Assembly: GCA_021737525.1 (NCBI GenBank)
Contig: JAIPDU010000002.1
Span: 1-24,256, forward strand
Source: Desulfohalobiaceae bacterium
GTDB taxonomy: Bacteria > Desulfobacterota > Desulfovibrionia > Desulfovibrionales > Desulfothermaceae
Direction: 5' to 3'
DNA length: 24,256 nt
The position numbers were made by a program, and so were the translations under genes. Positions 15,502 to 22,660 of this stretch are shown here, piece by piece (the stretch's first letter is position 1; each line of letters opens with the position of its first letter). The notes beneath the pieces are model-generated. The model was not told where the DNA came from and ran no database searches. It saw only the letters and a list, made by a program, of their open reading frames with translations.

Positions 15502-15970
15502 CTTCCTCGTGTTCCTCGTGTTCCTCGCCGTGGCGGACAACGGCCACCTTGATTTCCGGCCGCACCTCGGGATAGACCTTCACCGGAACACTGAACTGGC
15601 CCAGGGACCGAATGGGCTTGTCCAGCTCGATCTTCTTCTTGTCCAGGTCGAAGCCCTGCTCAGCCAGGGCATCGGCGATCATGGCCGTGGTAACCGAGCC
15701 GTAGAGCTTGTCCCCTTCGCCGACGCGAACCGGGATGCGCAGCTTGAGATCCTGCAGCTGCCCGGCAAGACGCTCCGCGTCGGAACGGGCCTTATCCAGC
15801 CTTTCCTGCAGCTTCTGCCGCTGATTCTCGAAATCCTTCATATTGCCCGGAGTGGCCTCCATGGCCATGTCCCGGGGCAATAGATAATTTCGGGCGTACC
15901 CGGGCTTGACCTCGACCACGTCGCCCAGCCTGCCCAAACGCTCTATGTCCGTGCGCAATATTACCTGCAT
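15455..15970 (-). CDS. rplI: 50S ribosomal protein L9
   Basis: Ribosomal protein L9, 171 residues. It starts MQVILRTDIERLGRLGDVVEVKPGYARNYL, the classic L9 N-terminal RNA-binding domain, then the long connecting helix (about 42-78) and the C-terminal domain ending near 149 (VAVV). Beyond that is an extra acidic tail of about 22 residues, almost all Glu, Gln and His (from GEEHEEHEEDEQ), making it longer than the usual 147-150. The DNA for the tail also encodes the basic N-terminus of dnaB in another frame. It belongs to rpsF-rpsR-rplI-dnaB, with MITE-like copy 3 inserted between it and rpsR. Confidence 0.97.
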   Translation of the reverse strand: MQVILRTDIERLGRLGDVVEVKPGYARNYLLPRDMAMEATPGNMKDFENQRQKLQERLDKARSDAERLAGQLQDLKLRIPVRVGEGDKLYGSVTTAMIADALAEQGFDLDKKKIELDKPIRSLGQFSVPVKVYPEVRPEIKVAVVRHGEEHEEHEEDEQEPEQESEQAGEQ

Positions 15971-16040
15971 AGTCTCGCTCCTGACTCTGTTCCCTGCGAT
16001 TGCTGCCGCGAGCGGCTTTTCCGATTGAATGCTAGATGGT

Positions 16041-16180
16041 ATCTGACCGAAAATCGTGATTGGATGTAAACTTGCCCAGATACGAGGAGCAATACATTTT
16101 GAAACCGCAGTGTATATTAATACATGAGGATTTCAAAATTTTGCAGCGACGAAGTAGGTGGGTGAGTTTTCGTCCAAGCA
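16041..16180 (-). repeat. MITE-like palindromic element, copy 3 (between rpsR and rplI)
   Basis: Third copy of the element, 140 bp, with the best preserved borders: a perfect 9-bp direct repeat CTAGATGGT at 16032-16040 and 16181-16189. Its ends are imperfect inverted repeats: on the plus strand ATCTGACCGAAAAT at the left against GTTTTCGTCCAAGC at the right. ATTTTGAAA (16096-16104) and TTTCAAAAT (16131-16139) form a perfect inner pair. It lies inside the ribosomal-protein operon directly after the rpsR stop, so it is transcribed. The duplicated 9 bp include the rpsR TAG. Confidence 0.88.
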
Positions 16181-16435
16181 CTAGATGGTCTTCTTCCTCA
16201 CCTCGGTGCTGTGAACCGCGGTATAGTAGAGAAGGGCCATCTGCCGGGATTTCTTGATCTCCCGTGTCAGCCGCCGCTGATGCTTGGCGCAGGTCCCGGT
16301 GATCCTGCGGGCTATGATCTTGCCTCGATCGGTAACAAAGTTGCCCAGAATATCCGGGCGCTTATAATCGAGAGGCATATCCTTGTCCGCGCAAAAACGG
16401 CAAAACTTCTTTCTTGGGGTGAATTTGAACGCCAT
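16181..16435 (-). CDS. rpsR: 30S ribosomal protein S18
   Basis: Ribosomal protein S18, 84 residues. It has the KKFCRFC pair of Cys near the start (a zinc-binding C+ type), then YKRPDILGNFVTDRGKIIARRITGTCAKHQRRL, the highly conserved S18 core that contacts S6 on the platform of the small subunit. The ATG at 16433-16435 follows GAGGTGG. It lies 116 bp after rpsF with no ssb gene between, unlike enterobacteria and Bacillus, where priB or ssb sits there. The stop TAG (16181-16183) opens the direct repeat bordering MITE-like copy 3. Confidence 0.97.
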   Translation of the reverse strand: MAFKFTPRKKFCRFCADKDMPLDYKRPDILGNFVTDRGKIIARRITGTCAKHQRRLTREIKKSRQMALLYYTAVHSTEVRKKTI

Positions 16436-16551
16436 ATTTCCACCTCGTGGGAGTAATTTTTTGTGCTTGTAAGCCCTATCCGGCCCTTGGACCGCACCGA
16501 GAACACGGCTCGGCCACAGCCGGAATGAAACGCTTCCCGTCGAAAACGAGC

Positions 16552-16854
16552 TCAGGCCGCTTTGTACTCATCCGAAAGCTTCACGGTGAGAAACTTGAGC
16601 ACCCCCTCGTAGATGCGAAGCTTTCGCTCTATCTCGGGAATGATCCCGCCGTTGGAAGCGTAGTCCACCCTCACGTAATGCCCTCGGGTGTACTTGCGGA
16701 CCGGATAGGCCAACTGACGCATCCCCCAGTCGTCGAGCAGGGGGTCCTCACCGGCTTCGCCCCGGATGACCTTGCTCACCTCTTCCAGGATGTTCTGCCG
16801 TTCCTCGACATTCAGGTCCGGGCTGAAAAGAATCAACGTCTCGTAGTGTCGCAA
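16552..16854 (-). CDS. rpsF: 30S ribosomal protein S6
   Basis: Ribosomal protein S6, 100 residues, which pairs with S18. The N-terminus reads (M)RHYETLILFSPDLN, the family start, and GMRQLAYPVRKYTRGHYVRVDY is the core. The initiation codon is TTG (16852-16854): no in-frame ATG or GTG lies nearby, while a strong GGAGGTG precedes TTG by about six bases. It is the first gene of rpsF-rpsR-rplI-dnaB. The promoter and a leader hairpin lie in the 105 bp after the ppiD-like gene. Confidence 0.97.
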   Translation of the reverse strand: MRHYETLILFSPDLNVEERQNILEEVSKVIRGEAGEDPLLDDWGMRQLAYPVRKYTRGHYVRVDYASNGGIIPEIERKLRIYEGVLKFLTVKLSDEYKAA

Positions 16855-16878
16855 TGCGGCACCTCCTTATGGGCTTTG

Positions 16879-16901
16879 GCCCCGGCTCGGATGACCGGGA
16901 C
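16879..16901 (-). promoter_or_regulatory. leader hairpin upstream of rpsF, possible S6:S18 autoregulatory element
   Basis: In the rpsF leader, GTCCCGG pairs with CCGGGGC (7 bp with one G-T) around a 9-base loop TCATCCGAG. Known S6:S18 leader motifs carry an exposed CCG next to a short stem; the loop here contains CCGAG. The structure is seen; the regulatory role is inferred. Confidence 0.35.
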
Positions 16902-16917
16902 AAGGAAAAGAAGTACA

Positions 16918-16944
16918 GTTATACTCCTATCCGCATCTTGTCAA
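16918..16944 (-). promoter_or_regulatory. candidate promoter for rpsF-rpsR-rplI-dnaB
   Basis: Minus strand: perfect TTGACA (16939-16944) and TATAAC (16918-16923), 15 bp apart; a second TTGACT overlaps just upstream at 20 bp. It would give a leader of about 55 nt containing the hairpin at 16879-16901. Confidence 0.5.
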
Positions 16945-16959
16945 GTCAAGGCAGGCCCG

Positions 16960-18855
16960 CTAGTAGCGAAGGATCTCCGGGGTCTTGATATCGATCTCGG
17001 CATCCTCGCGCAGGACCTGAACCAGGTTGTCCATCATGTTCTGTTTCCGGGTGGCGCTCAGGCGCTGGATCCAGAAGGGCTTCTGCTGCCGCCAGGCCTC
17101 GTCCGAAGGCGGGGTTACGGCGTCCGCACGGGCCACAACGTAGCGGCTCTCGAACTGGTAGACCCGGGGAAGCCACTCTCCGGTCTCCGCGACAAAGACG
17201 TCCCTGGCCAGCTCCCTGCTGGCTCCCAGACCCGGAATGCGCCCTCTGCGGCTGAATTGCCCGCTTTGCTGCATTTCATCCCGCAGGGACTCGGGAACTT
17301 GGCCATTATTGCGAAGCTTTTCCAGGGTCTTTTCCGCATCGGTCCGGGCCTTTTCCGCGGCTTTCTCACCCCGCAACCTCTGGACGATGGCGTCGCGCAC
17401 CTCGGAGAGCTCCGGAGTCCGTGCCTTGTCCCCGCCCGTTTTCTGGGCCAGGAGGTAGCCGTTGTCCAGGATGATGGGGATATCGGTCACCTGCTGCGGC
17501 TTCAGGTCGAAGAGCTGCTTCAAATGCTTGTCCTGCAGCTCCAGGGTCTTGGGGCCCTCTTCCCTGGTGAACCAGCCCGTGGTCTTCACCTCCAGGCCCG
17601 CTTCCTTCGCAGCCTTGGCCAGATCCTTCCCCTTAAAGACCTTTTCCAGGACCTTGTCCAGGATCTTATCCAGTGTCCCGGCCGCCTTGTCCCGAGCCAC
17701 GCGCTTGCGAACCGTCCCCTTGACCTCGGCGAAGGGCTTGACCCCGCCCTCGCGGCGGTCCTCCACCTTGATCAGGTGCCAACCCTTCCGAGTCCGGACG
17801 GGTTCACTGATCTGCCCCGGCTCCAGAGAGTAGGTCTTCTCCCGGAGGGCGGGCAGGATATCCCCTTTGGTGATCCAGCCCAGGCTGCCTCCCTCGGAGG
17901 CGCTCGGCCCCTGGGAGTGCTGACGCGCCGCTTGCGCGAAATTCACCTCTCCCGCCTCGATACGGTCCCGCAGACGGAGCATCCTGGACTGCGCCTCATC
18001 TACCGCCTTTTCCTCTGCGTCTTGCTCCAGGGAAAAGAGGATGTGCCGGACCTTGACTTCCGCTTCGCCTTGAAAGTCCTGCCTGTTTCGCTCGTAGTAG
18101 CGTCTGAGCTCCCCTTCCTCAACCTCTTGATAGCGTGCCAGCGAGCTCGGGGTGAGCCTCAGGTAGTCCATCTTCATCCGGGCGGGCTTTTGAAAGGCCT
18201 CTTTGTTTTCCCGGTAGTACTCCTCGATCTCCTCCTGGCTCACCTCCACCTGGTCCAGATAGTCCTGCGCGGCGAAGGTCAGGTAGCTCACCTTGCCCTG
18301 GAGATTGACGTATTCAAAGAAGTCCTTGGCCTGGCTGGGAGTCGGCTCCACCGGTCCGGCCAGGAGATCGGTCATCTTCTGGACCAGCACATCGCGCCGC
18401 AGCCCCGCCTCGAACTGGGCCGGAGACATGCGGTTGGCCCGGAGGAGGGAAACGTAGCGCGTGGCGTTGAAGGCCTTGTTCTTTCCCTGAAAGACCTCCA
18501 TGCCCTGAATCCGTTCCCTGATCCTGGAGCGGGGCAGAACCAGGCCCAGCTCCTCGGCGGCGTCCAAGAGAAGCTTCTTGTCCACCATCTGCTCAAAGAC
18601 GCGGCGCTTGAAGTCCATCTCCCTCAGATCCTGGGTGTCCAGATCCTCGCGCTGCTGCCGCAAGGACTCCAGTCGCCTTTGGTAGCGCTTCTGGAAATCC
18701 CTGGTCTCGATGCGCTCTCCGTCCACAGTGGCCAGAATGGCCTTTTCGTCTCCCTGGAAGCCGCCCACTCCCCAAAAGACGAAGACCAGCACAATAATGC
18801 CGAATAGGAGCTTGATCCCCCACGACTGGGCATTCCGCCGCATTCCGTCCAGCAT
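16960..18855 (-). CDS. PpiD/SurA-like peptidylprolyl isomerase (periplasmic chaperone)
   Basis: Membrane-anchored folding chaperone of the PpiD type, 631 residues. A single N-terminal membrane helix is at about 15-33 (IKLLFGIIVLVFVFWGVGGF), with basic residues before it, placing the rest in the periplasm. A SurA-N-like chaperone region (about 40-260, helical and charged) precedes one parvulin domain at 266-367 (VKVRHILFS, GGSLGWITKGDILPAL, GWHLIKVEDR). A second substrate-binding part follows to the C-terminus. The length matches E. coli PpiD (623). The ATG at 18855 has AGAGGA before it. It lies downstream of aconitase and upstream of the rpsF promoter, with a gap on either side. Confidence 0.92.
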   Translation of the reverse strand: MLDGMRRNAQSWGIKLLFGIIVLVFVFWGVGGFQGDEKAILATVDGERIETRDFQKRYQRRLESLRQQREDLDTQDLREMDFKRRVFEQMVDKKLLLDAAEELGLVLPRSRIRERIQGMEVFQGKNKAFNATRYVSLLRANRMSPAQFEAGLRRDVLVQKMTDLLAGPVEPTPSQAKDFFEYVNLQGKVSYLTFAAQDYLDQVEVSQEEIEEYYRENKEAFQKPARMKMDYLRLTPSSLARYQEVEEGELRRYYERNRQDFQGEAEVKVRHILFSLEQDAEEKAVDEAQSRMLRLRDRIEAGEVNFAQAARQHSQGPSASEGGSLGWITKGDILPALREKTYSLEPGQISEPVRTRKGWHLIKVEDRREGGVKPFAEVKGTVRKRVARDKAAGTLDKILDKVLEKVFKGKDLAKAAKEAGLEVKTTGWFTREEGPKTLELQDKHLKQLFDLKPQQVTDIPIILDNGYLLAQKTGGDKARTPELSEVRDAIVQRLRGEKAAEKARTDAEKTLEKLRNNGQVPESLRDEMQQSGQFSRRGRIPGLGASRELARDVFVAETGEWLPRVYQFESRYVVARADAVTPPSDEAWRQQKPFWIQRLSATRKQNMMDNLVQVLREDAEIDIKTPEILRY

Positions 18856-18943
18856 AGAAGTCCTCTACGGTTTTGTTCCGGGCTTTATGTTCCCGCTCCG
18901 GTCCGGGGCTATGCCCTTGTTCCGAAAAGTTACGCCTATTGGG

Positions 18944-20869
18944 TCAGGCATTCTTGGACCGCACGTACTCCAGTCTCCCGCCGGCCAGGACGATGTCCAG
19001 CTCCTGGCGGCTCAGATCGTTCACCGCCTGGAAGCGATCCCCGCGATCCGGAAGATGCAGCTCCACTGCACCTCCGGGGACGAGGTCCGAGCTTGCGAGC
19101 CCTATGTTCTCGCCCTGCTCCAGGCGAGCATAGTCCGCCTTGCTTTGGAAAATCAAGGGCAGGATCCCGAAATTGATCAGGTTGGCCCGGTGGATGCGGG
19201 CCAGGGACTTGGCCAGGACGACACGGACACCGAGGTATCTGGGGGCCAGCGCGGCGTGCTCCCTGCTGGATCCCTGCCCGTAGTTCTCCCCGCCCACAAT
19301 GATTCCCTGCCCGTAATTCCTGGCCCGCGCCACGAACTCCGGATCCACCCGCTGGAAAACGTATTCGCTGATTGCCGGGACATTGGAACGCAGCGCAGTC
19401 ACTTCCGGACCGCCGGGAAGGATGTGGTCCGTGGTGATGTCGTCCTCGGTCTTGAGCAGGACGGGCAGGGCGAGGCGCTTTGGCAGGGGCTCGAAATGGG
19501 GCAGGGGCTCGATATTCGGGCCGCGCCGCACTTCGACTTGCGATCCGTCCCGTGGGGGATACTGGAAGTGGCTCGGCCCGGCCCTGGAGTAATCGGGGAG
19601 CCTCGGTTTTTCCGGCGCCTCCCCCCAGCGGGATGGATCGGTGAAGCATCCGGCCAGAGCGGCCTGGGCCGCTGTCTCCGAGCTCGCCAGATAGACCCGG
19701 GCGTCCGCTGTCCCGCTCCTGCCCTGGAAGTTGCGATTGAAGGTGCGCAGGCTGACCCCGCCGCTCACTGGGGATCCCCCCATGCCCAGGCAGGGGCCGC
19801 AGACGCACTCCAGAAGGCGCACCCCGCTGTCCAGGAAGTCCCCCAGCATTCCGTCCTCCTCCAGCAGGCGGAGCACCTGTCTGGAGCCGGGGGAAAGGAG
19901 GGCATCCATTCCGGGATGGACGCGTCCCCCGCGCAGAACGCCAGCGGCGCGAGCCAGATCCGCATAGGAGGAATTGGTGCAGGAGCCCAGGATCACCTGA
20001 TCCACTTCCAGGCCGTCCAGCTCGCGGACCGGGACCCCGCGGTCCGGCATATGGGGCGCGGCTGCCATGGGCTCCACGGTGTCCAGGTCGAGCCGAAGCT
20101 CGTGGTCGTACCTGGCGTCCGGGTCTGGCCCCAGGGGAGTGAAGTCCTCTTCCCTTCCCACGGCGCCGAGGAAACGCCGCGTCTGCTCGTCCCCGGGAAA
20201 AATGGATGTCGTGGCCCCCAGCTCGGCCCCCATGTTGGTGATGGTCGCCCGCTCGGGCACGCTCAACGTCTCCACGCCGGGGCCGGTGTATTCCATGACC
20301 GCGCCAACTCCGCCCTTGATCGTGAGGCGGGCCAGAAGGGTCAGGATCACATCCTTGGCGCTGGCCCAGCCGCGGAGCTGCCCGGTAAGATAGACCCGCA
20401 CCACCCGGGGCATGGGCAGGGTATAGGCCTCGCCGGCCAGGGCCAGTGCCACCGCAAGGCCGCCCGCACCCATGGCCAGGGCCCCGACCCCGCCGCCAGT
20501 GGGTGTATGGCTGTCCGAGCCGAGGAGAGTGATCCCCGGTTTGGCGAAATTTTCCAGATGCAGCTGATGGCTGATCCCGTTGCCCGGAGGGGAGAAGACA
20601 AGGCCGTAGCGGGCCGCCACGCTCTGCAGGTAGCGGTGGTCGTCGGAATTGCGAAAGCCCATCTGCAGGGTATTGTGATCCACGTAGCTCACGGAGAGGT
20701 CCGTGGCCACCTTGTCCCTGTCCATGGCCTCGAACTGCAGATAGGCCATGGTGCCTGTCGCGTCCTGGGTCAGAGTCTGGTCCACGCGCAGGCCGATCTG
20801 CTCTCCGGGCTCCATATTGCCCTGAAGCAGATGCTCGGCTATGATCTTACGGGTGAGATTGTCGCCCAT
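18944..20869 (-). CDS. aconitate hydratase (short, Aquifex type)
   Basis: 4Fe-4S aconitase, 641 residues, interconverting citrate and isocitrate. The cluster cysteines are Cys297 (GSCTNSSY), Cys357 and Cys360 (CVCGPCLGMGG). SDSHTPTGGGVGALAMGAGG is at 118-137. The C-terminal swivel domain has NYGQGSSREHAALAPRYLG with the catalytic Ser/Arg loop. At about 640 residues it is shorter than AcnA or AcnB and fits the putative aconitase group first typified in Aquifex. The ATG at 20867-20869 follows GGGGGGC; 58 upstream in-frame residues are non-conserved leader. Homoaconitase or isopropylmalate isomerase activity is less likely, because those are split or smaller. Confidence 0.93.
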   Translation of the reverse strand: MGDNLTRKIIAEHLLQGNMEPGEQIGLRVDQTLTQDATGTMAYLQFEAMDRDKVATDLSVSYVDHNTLQMGFRNSDDHRYLQSVAARYGLVFSPPGNGISHQLHLENFAKPGITLLGSDSHTPTGGGVGALAMGAGGLAVALALAGEAYTLPMPRVVRVYLTGQLRGWASAKDVILTLLARLTIKGGVGAVMEYTGPGVETLSVPERATITNMGAELGATTSIFPGDEQTRRFLGAVGREEDFTPLGPDPDARYDHELRLDLDTVEPMAAAPHMPDRGVPVRELDGLEVDQVILGSCTNSSYADLARAAGVLRGGRVHPGMDALLSPGSRQVLRLLEEDGMLGDFLDSGVRLLECVCGPCLGMGGSPVSGGVSLRTFNRNFQGRSGTADARVYLASSETAAQAALAGCFTDPSRWGEAPEKPRLPDYSRAGPSHFQYPPRDGSQVEVRRGPNIEPLPHFEPLPKRLALPVLLKTEDDITTDHILPGGPEVTALRSNVPAISEYVFQRVDPEFVARARNYGQGIIVGGENYGQGSSREHAALAPRYLGVRVVLAKSLARIHRANLINFGILPLIFQSKADYARLEQGENIGLASSDLVPGGAVELHLPDRGDRFQAVNDLSRQELDIVLAGGRLEYVRSKNA

Positions 20870-20900
20870 GCGCCCCCCTTTTTCAGGATAAAGCGCTGGC

Positions 20901-20929
20901 ATAGTGCCCCGAGACCGCCCAGGAGTCAA
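20901..20929 (-). promoter_or_regulatory. candidate promoter for aconitase
   Basis: Minus strand: TTGACT (20924-20929), 17 bp, then CACTAT (20901-20906). A start near 20894 would leave a 25-base leader before the aconitase ATG. The -10 is weak. Confidence 0.33.
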
Positions 20930-21040
20930 GACCTCCAACTGAGCGCAGCAGGACAAAAAGGGCCTTGCCTCTTGCCAAGACGCTCTGCATGATTCAAGGT
21001 GGTAATATGAGTACTGCCGCTGTTCCTTGGCCTTTTTTTG

Positions 21041-21173
21041 CATGAAAATGTATTTAACGGTTTGAATTAACTGGTGATGCTGCGAGGCAAAGCGCTCTCC
21101 CCGGTTCGCCTCGCACCATTTTCATGTTTCGTTGTGCCCGAGATGGCCCGGAAATGAGGGTTACATGAAAATG
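21041..21173. repeat. REP-like palindromic unit upstream of pyk
   Basis: Within the 335 bp between aconitase and pyk. It contains CATGAAAATG (21041-21050); a GC-rich hairpin TGCGAGGC (21081-21088)/GCCTCGCA (21108-21115), which is module V; CATTTTCATG (21117-21126); and CATGAAAATG (21164-21173), a perfect 10-bp inverted pair with the previous one. On the minus strand 21118-21160 is module U, 33 of 43 identical to 12316-12358. It lies in the leader or promoter region of pyk, 31 bases before the ATG. The remainder of the gap holds the aconitase promoter and no gene. Confidence 0.7.
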
Positions 21174-21204
21174 CGTTGAACTTGCGGAACGGACAGGAGT
21201 CAGC

Positions 21205-22626
21205 ATGCGCACCACGACCATCGCCACCATCGGCCCCAGCTCCTCGGAGCGCGAGATCCTTGCCTCCATGATCGGGCACGGGACGCGCATATTCCGGCTC
21301 AACTTCTCCCATGCCCCTGCGGAGGAGTTTGCCCCCATTATCGGGCTCATCCGGGATCTGGAAAGGGAGCTGGGCATCACCCTGACCGTGATGGGGGATC
21401 TGAGCGGGCCCAAGATCCGCATCGGAAAGGTGGAGAACGCTCCCCTGCAGGTCTCCCAGGGGGACAGGGTCTACCTGGGCCCCTGGGAATACAGGGACCG
21501 CTACCAGGACCTGGCCTATCTCCCCCTGGACATGCCCGAGGTCCTCAATGGCCTGGAGAGCGGGGCCCCGGTAACCATCAGCGACGGCGTGCCCCGCTTC
21601 ACCGTGAGCCAGGTCCTGGAGCCGGATCGGGTATTTCTGCTCCAGGCCCTGGACCACGGGATCGTCGCCTCCAGCAAGGGAATCACATTTCCGGGCAAGC
21701 CGCACTCCCTGCCCGCCTTCACCCAAAAGGACAAGCACGATCTCCACGCCGGGCTGGAGGTCGGGGTGGACGCCTTTGCCCAGTCCTTTGTCCAGACCCG
21801 GGAGGACATGGAGACCCTGCGCTCCGAGCTCACCTCCTACAGCAGATACATCCCCCTCATCGCCAAGCTGGAGCGGGCCAGCAGCCTGGACAACCTGGAT
21901 TCCATCCTGTCCCTGGCGGACGGGATGATGGTGGCCCGCGGTGACCTGGGCCTGGAATGTTCCCTCCCCGCCCTGCCGGTGATCCAGAAAAAGGTGGTCC
22001 GGGCCTGCCGCCGGCATCAGAAGCCGGCCATCGTGGCCACCCAGATGCTTCTGTCCATGGTGAACAATCCCCTGCCCACCCGGGCGGAGGCTACTGACGT
22101 GGCCAACGCCATCATGGACGGAACGGACTGCGTCATGCTCTCCGAGGAGACCGCGGTGGGCAGCTATCCCATCGGCGCGACCCAGATGATCCGGGACATA
22201 GCTGACCACGCGGAGAGCTATCTCCTGCAGGAGATGCAGGGACCCTACAGGCCGGAGAACGAAAAGGACACCGCCAAGTACCTGGCCTATTCCGCCTGTC
22301 TCATGGCGGACCACGCCGAGGGCAAGGGAGTCGCCTGCCACTCCACCTCGGGGCGCACAGCGGCGCTCCTCTCCAGCCGCAGGGCCTCGCGCCCGGTGTA
22401 CGCCCTGACCCCGCACATCGAGGTCATGCGCAGCCTCAATTTCTTCTGGGGGGTGATTCCGGTGCAGAGCGATCCGGCGATCGCCAATCACTTGGATCGG
22501 GTGGAGCGCTTTGTCCAGGAGAGCGACATCTTCGCTGCCGGAGACCGCATCGTTCTCACCTCGGGCCAGCCCACACCGGGACAGCGGGAGACGCACACCA
22601 ATCAGATCAAGATCTACACCAAATAG
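21205..22626 (+). CDS. pyk: pyruvate kinase
   Basis: Pyruvate kinase, 473 residues, transferring phosphate from phosphoenolpyruvate to ADP. The N-terminus IATIGPSSS and RLNFSHA is the A-domain start. The catalytic lysine lies in IPLIAKLE, the Mg/substrate loop in MVARGDLGLE, and the signature ATQML...NPLPTRAEATDVANAIMDGTDCVMLSEETAVGSYP is complete. Residue 70 in SGPKIR is Lys where K+-dependent enzymes have Glu (GPEIR), which predicts a K+-independent enzyme. GGAGTCAGC precedes the ATG. It stands alone on the plus strand, converging with the rhomboid gene 34 bp downstream; no clear terminator lies in that gap. Confidence 0.94.
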   Translation: MRTTTIATIGPSSSEREILASMIGHGTRIFRLNFSHAPAEEFAPIIGLIRDLERELGITLTVMGDLSGPKIRIGKVENAPLQVSQGDRVYLGPWEYRDRYQDLAYLPLDMPEVLNGLESGAPVTISDGVPRFTVSQVLEPDRVFLLQALDHGIVASSKGITFPGKPHSLPAFTQKDKHDLHAGLEVGVDAFAQSFVQTREDMETLRSELTSYSRYIPLIAKLERASSLDNLDSILSLADGMMVARGDLGLECSLPALPVIQKKVVRACRRHQKPAIVATQMLLSMVNNPLPTRAEATDVANAIMDGTDCVMLSEETAVGSYPIGATQMIRDIADHAESYLLQEMQGPYRPENEKDTAKYLAYSACLMADHAEGKGVACHSTSGRTAALLSSRRASRPVYALTPHIEVMRSLNFFWGVIPVQSDPAIANHLDRVERFVQESDIFAAGDRIVLTSGQPTPGQRETHTNQIKIYTK

Positions 22627-22660
22627 GTGGCGTCTCGGAAATACTCAGTGTGCCGCGGGC

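Noticed and set aside
16436..16551. A missed ssb or priB gene between rpsF and rpsR
   Set aside because: The gap is only 116 bp, holds the rpsR ribosome-binding site, and has no frame resembling an OB-fold protein.
16447..18807. 786-residue open frame on the plus strand
   Set aside because: Antisense to rpsF and the PpiD-like gene, both of which have recognised domains; no family features in this frame.
18710..20992. 760-residue open frame on the plus strand
   Set aside because: Antisense shadow of the aconitase gene, whose cluster cysteines and length are complete.
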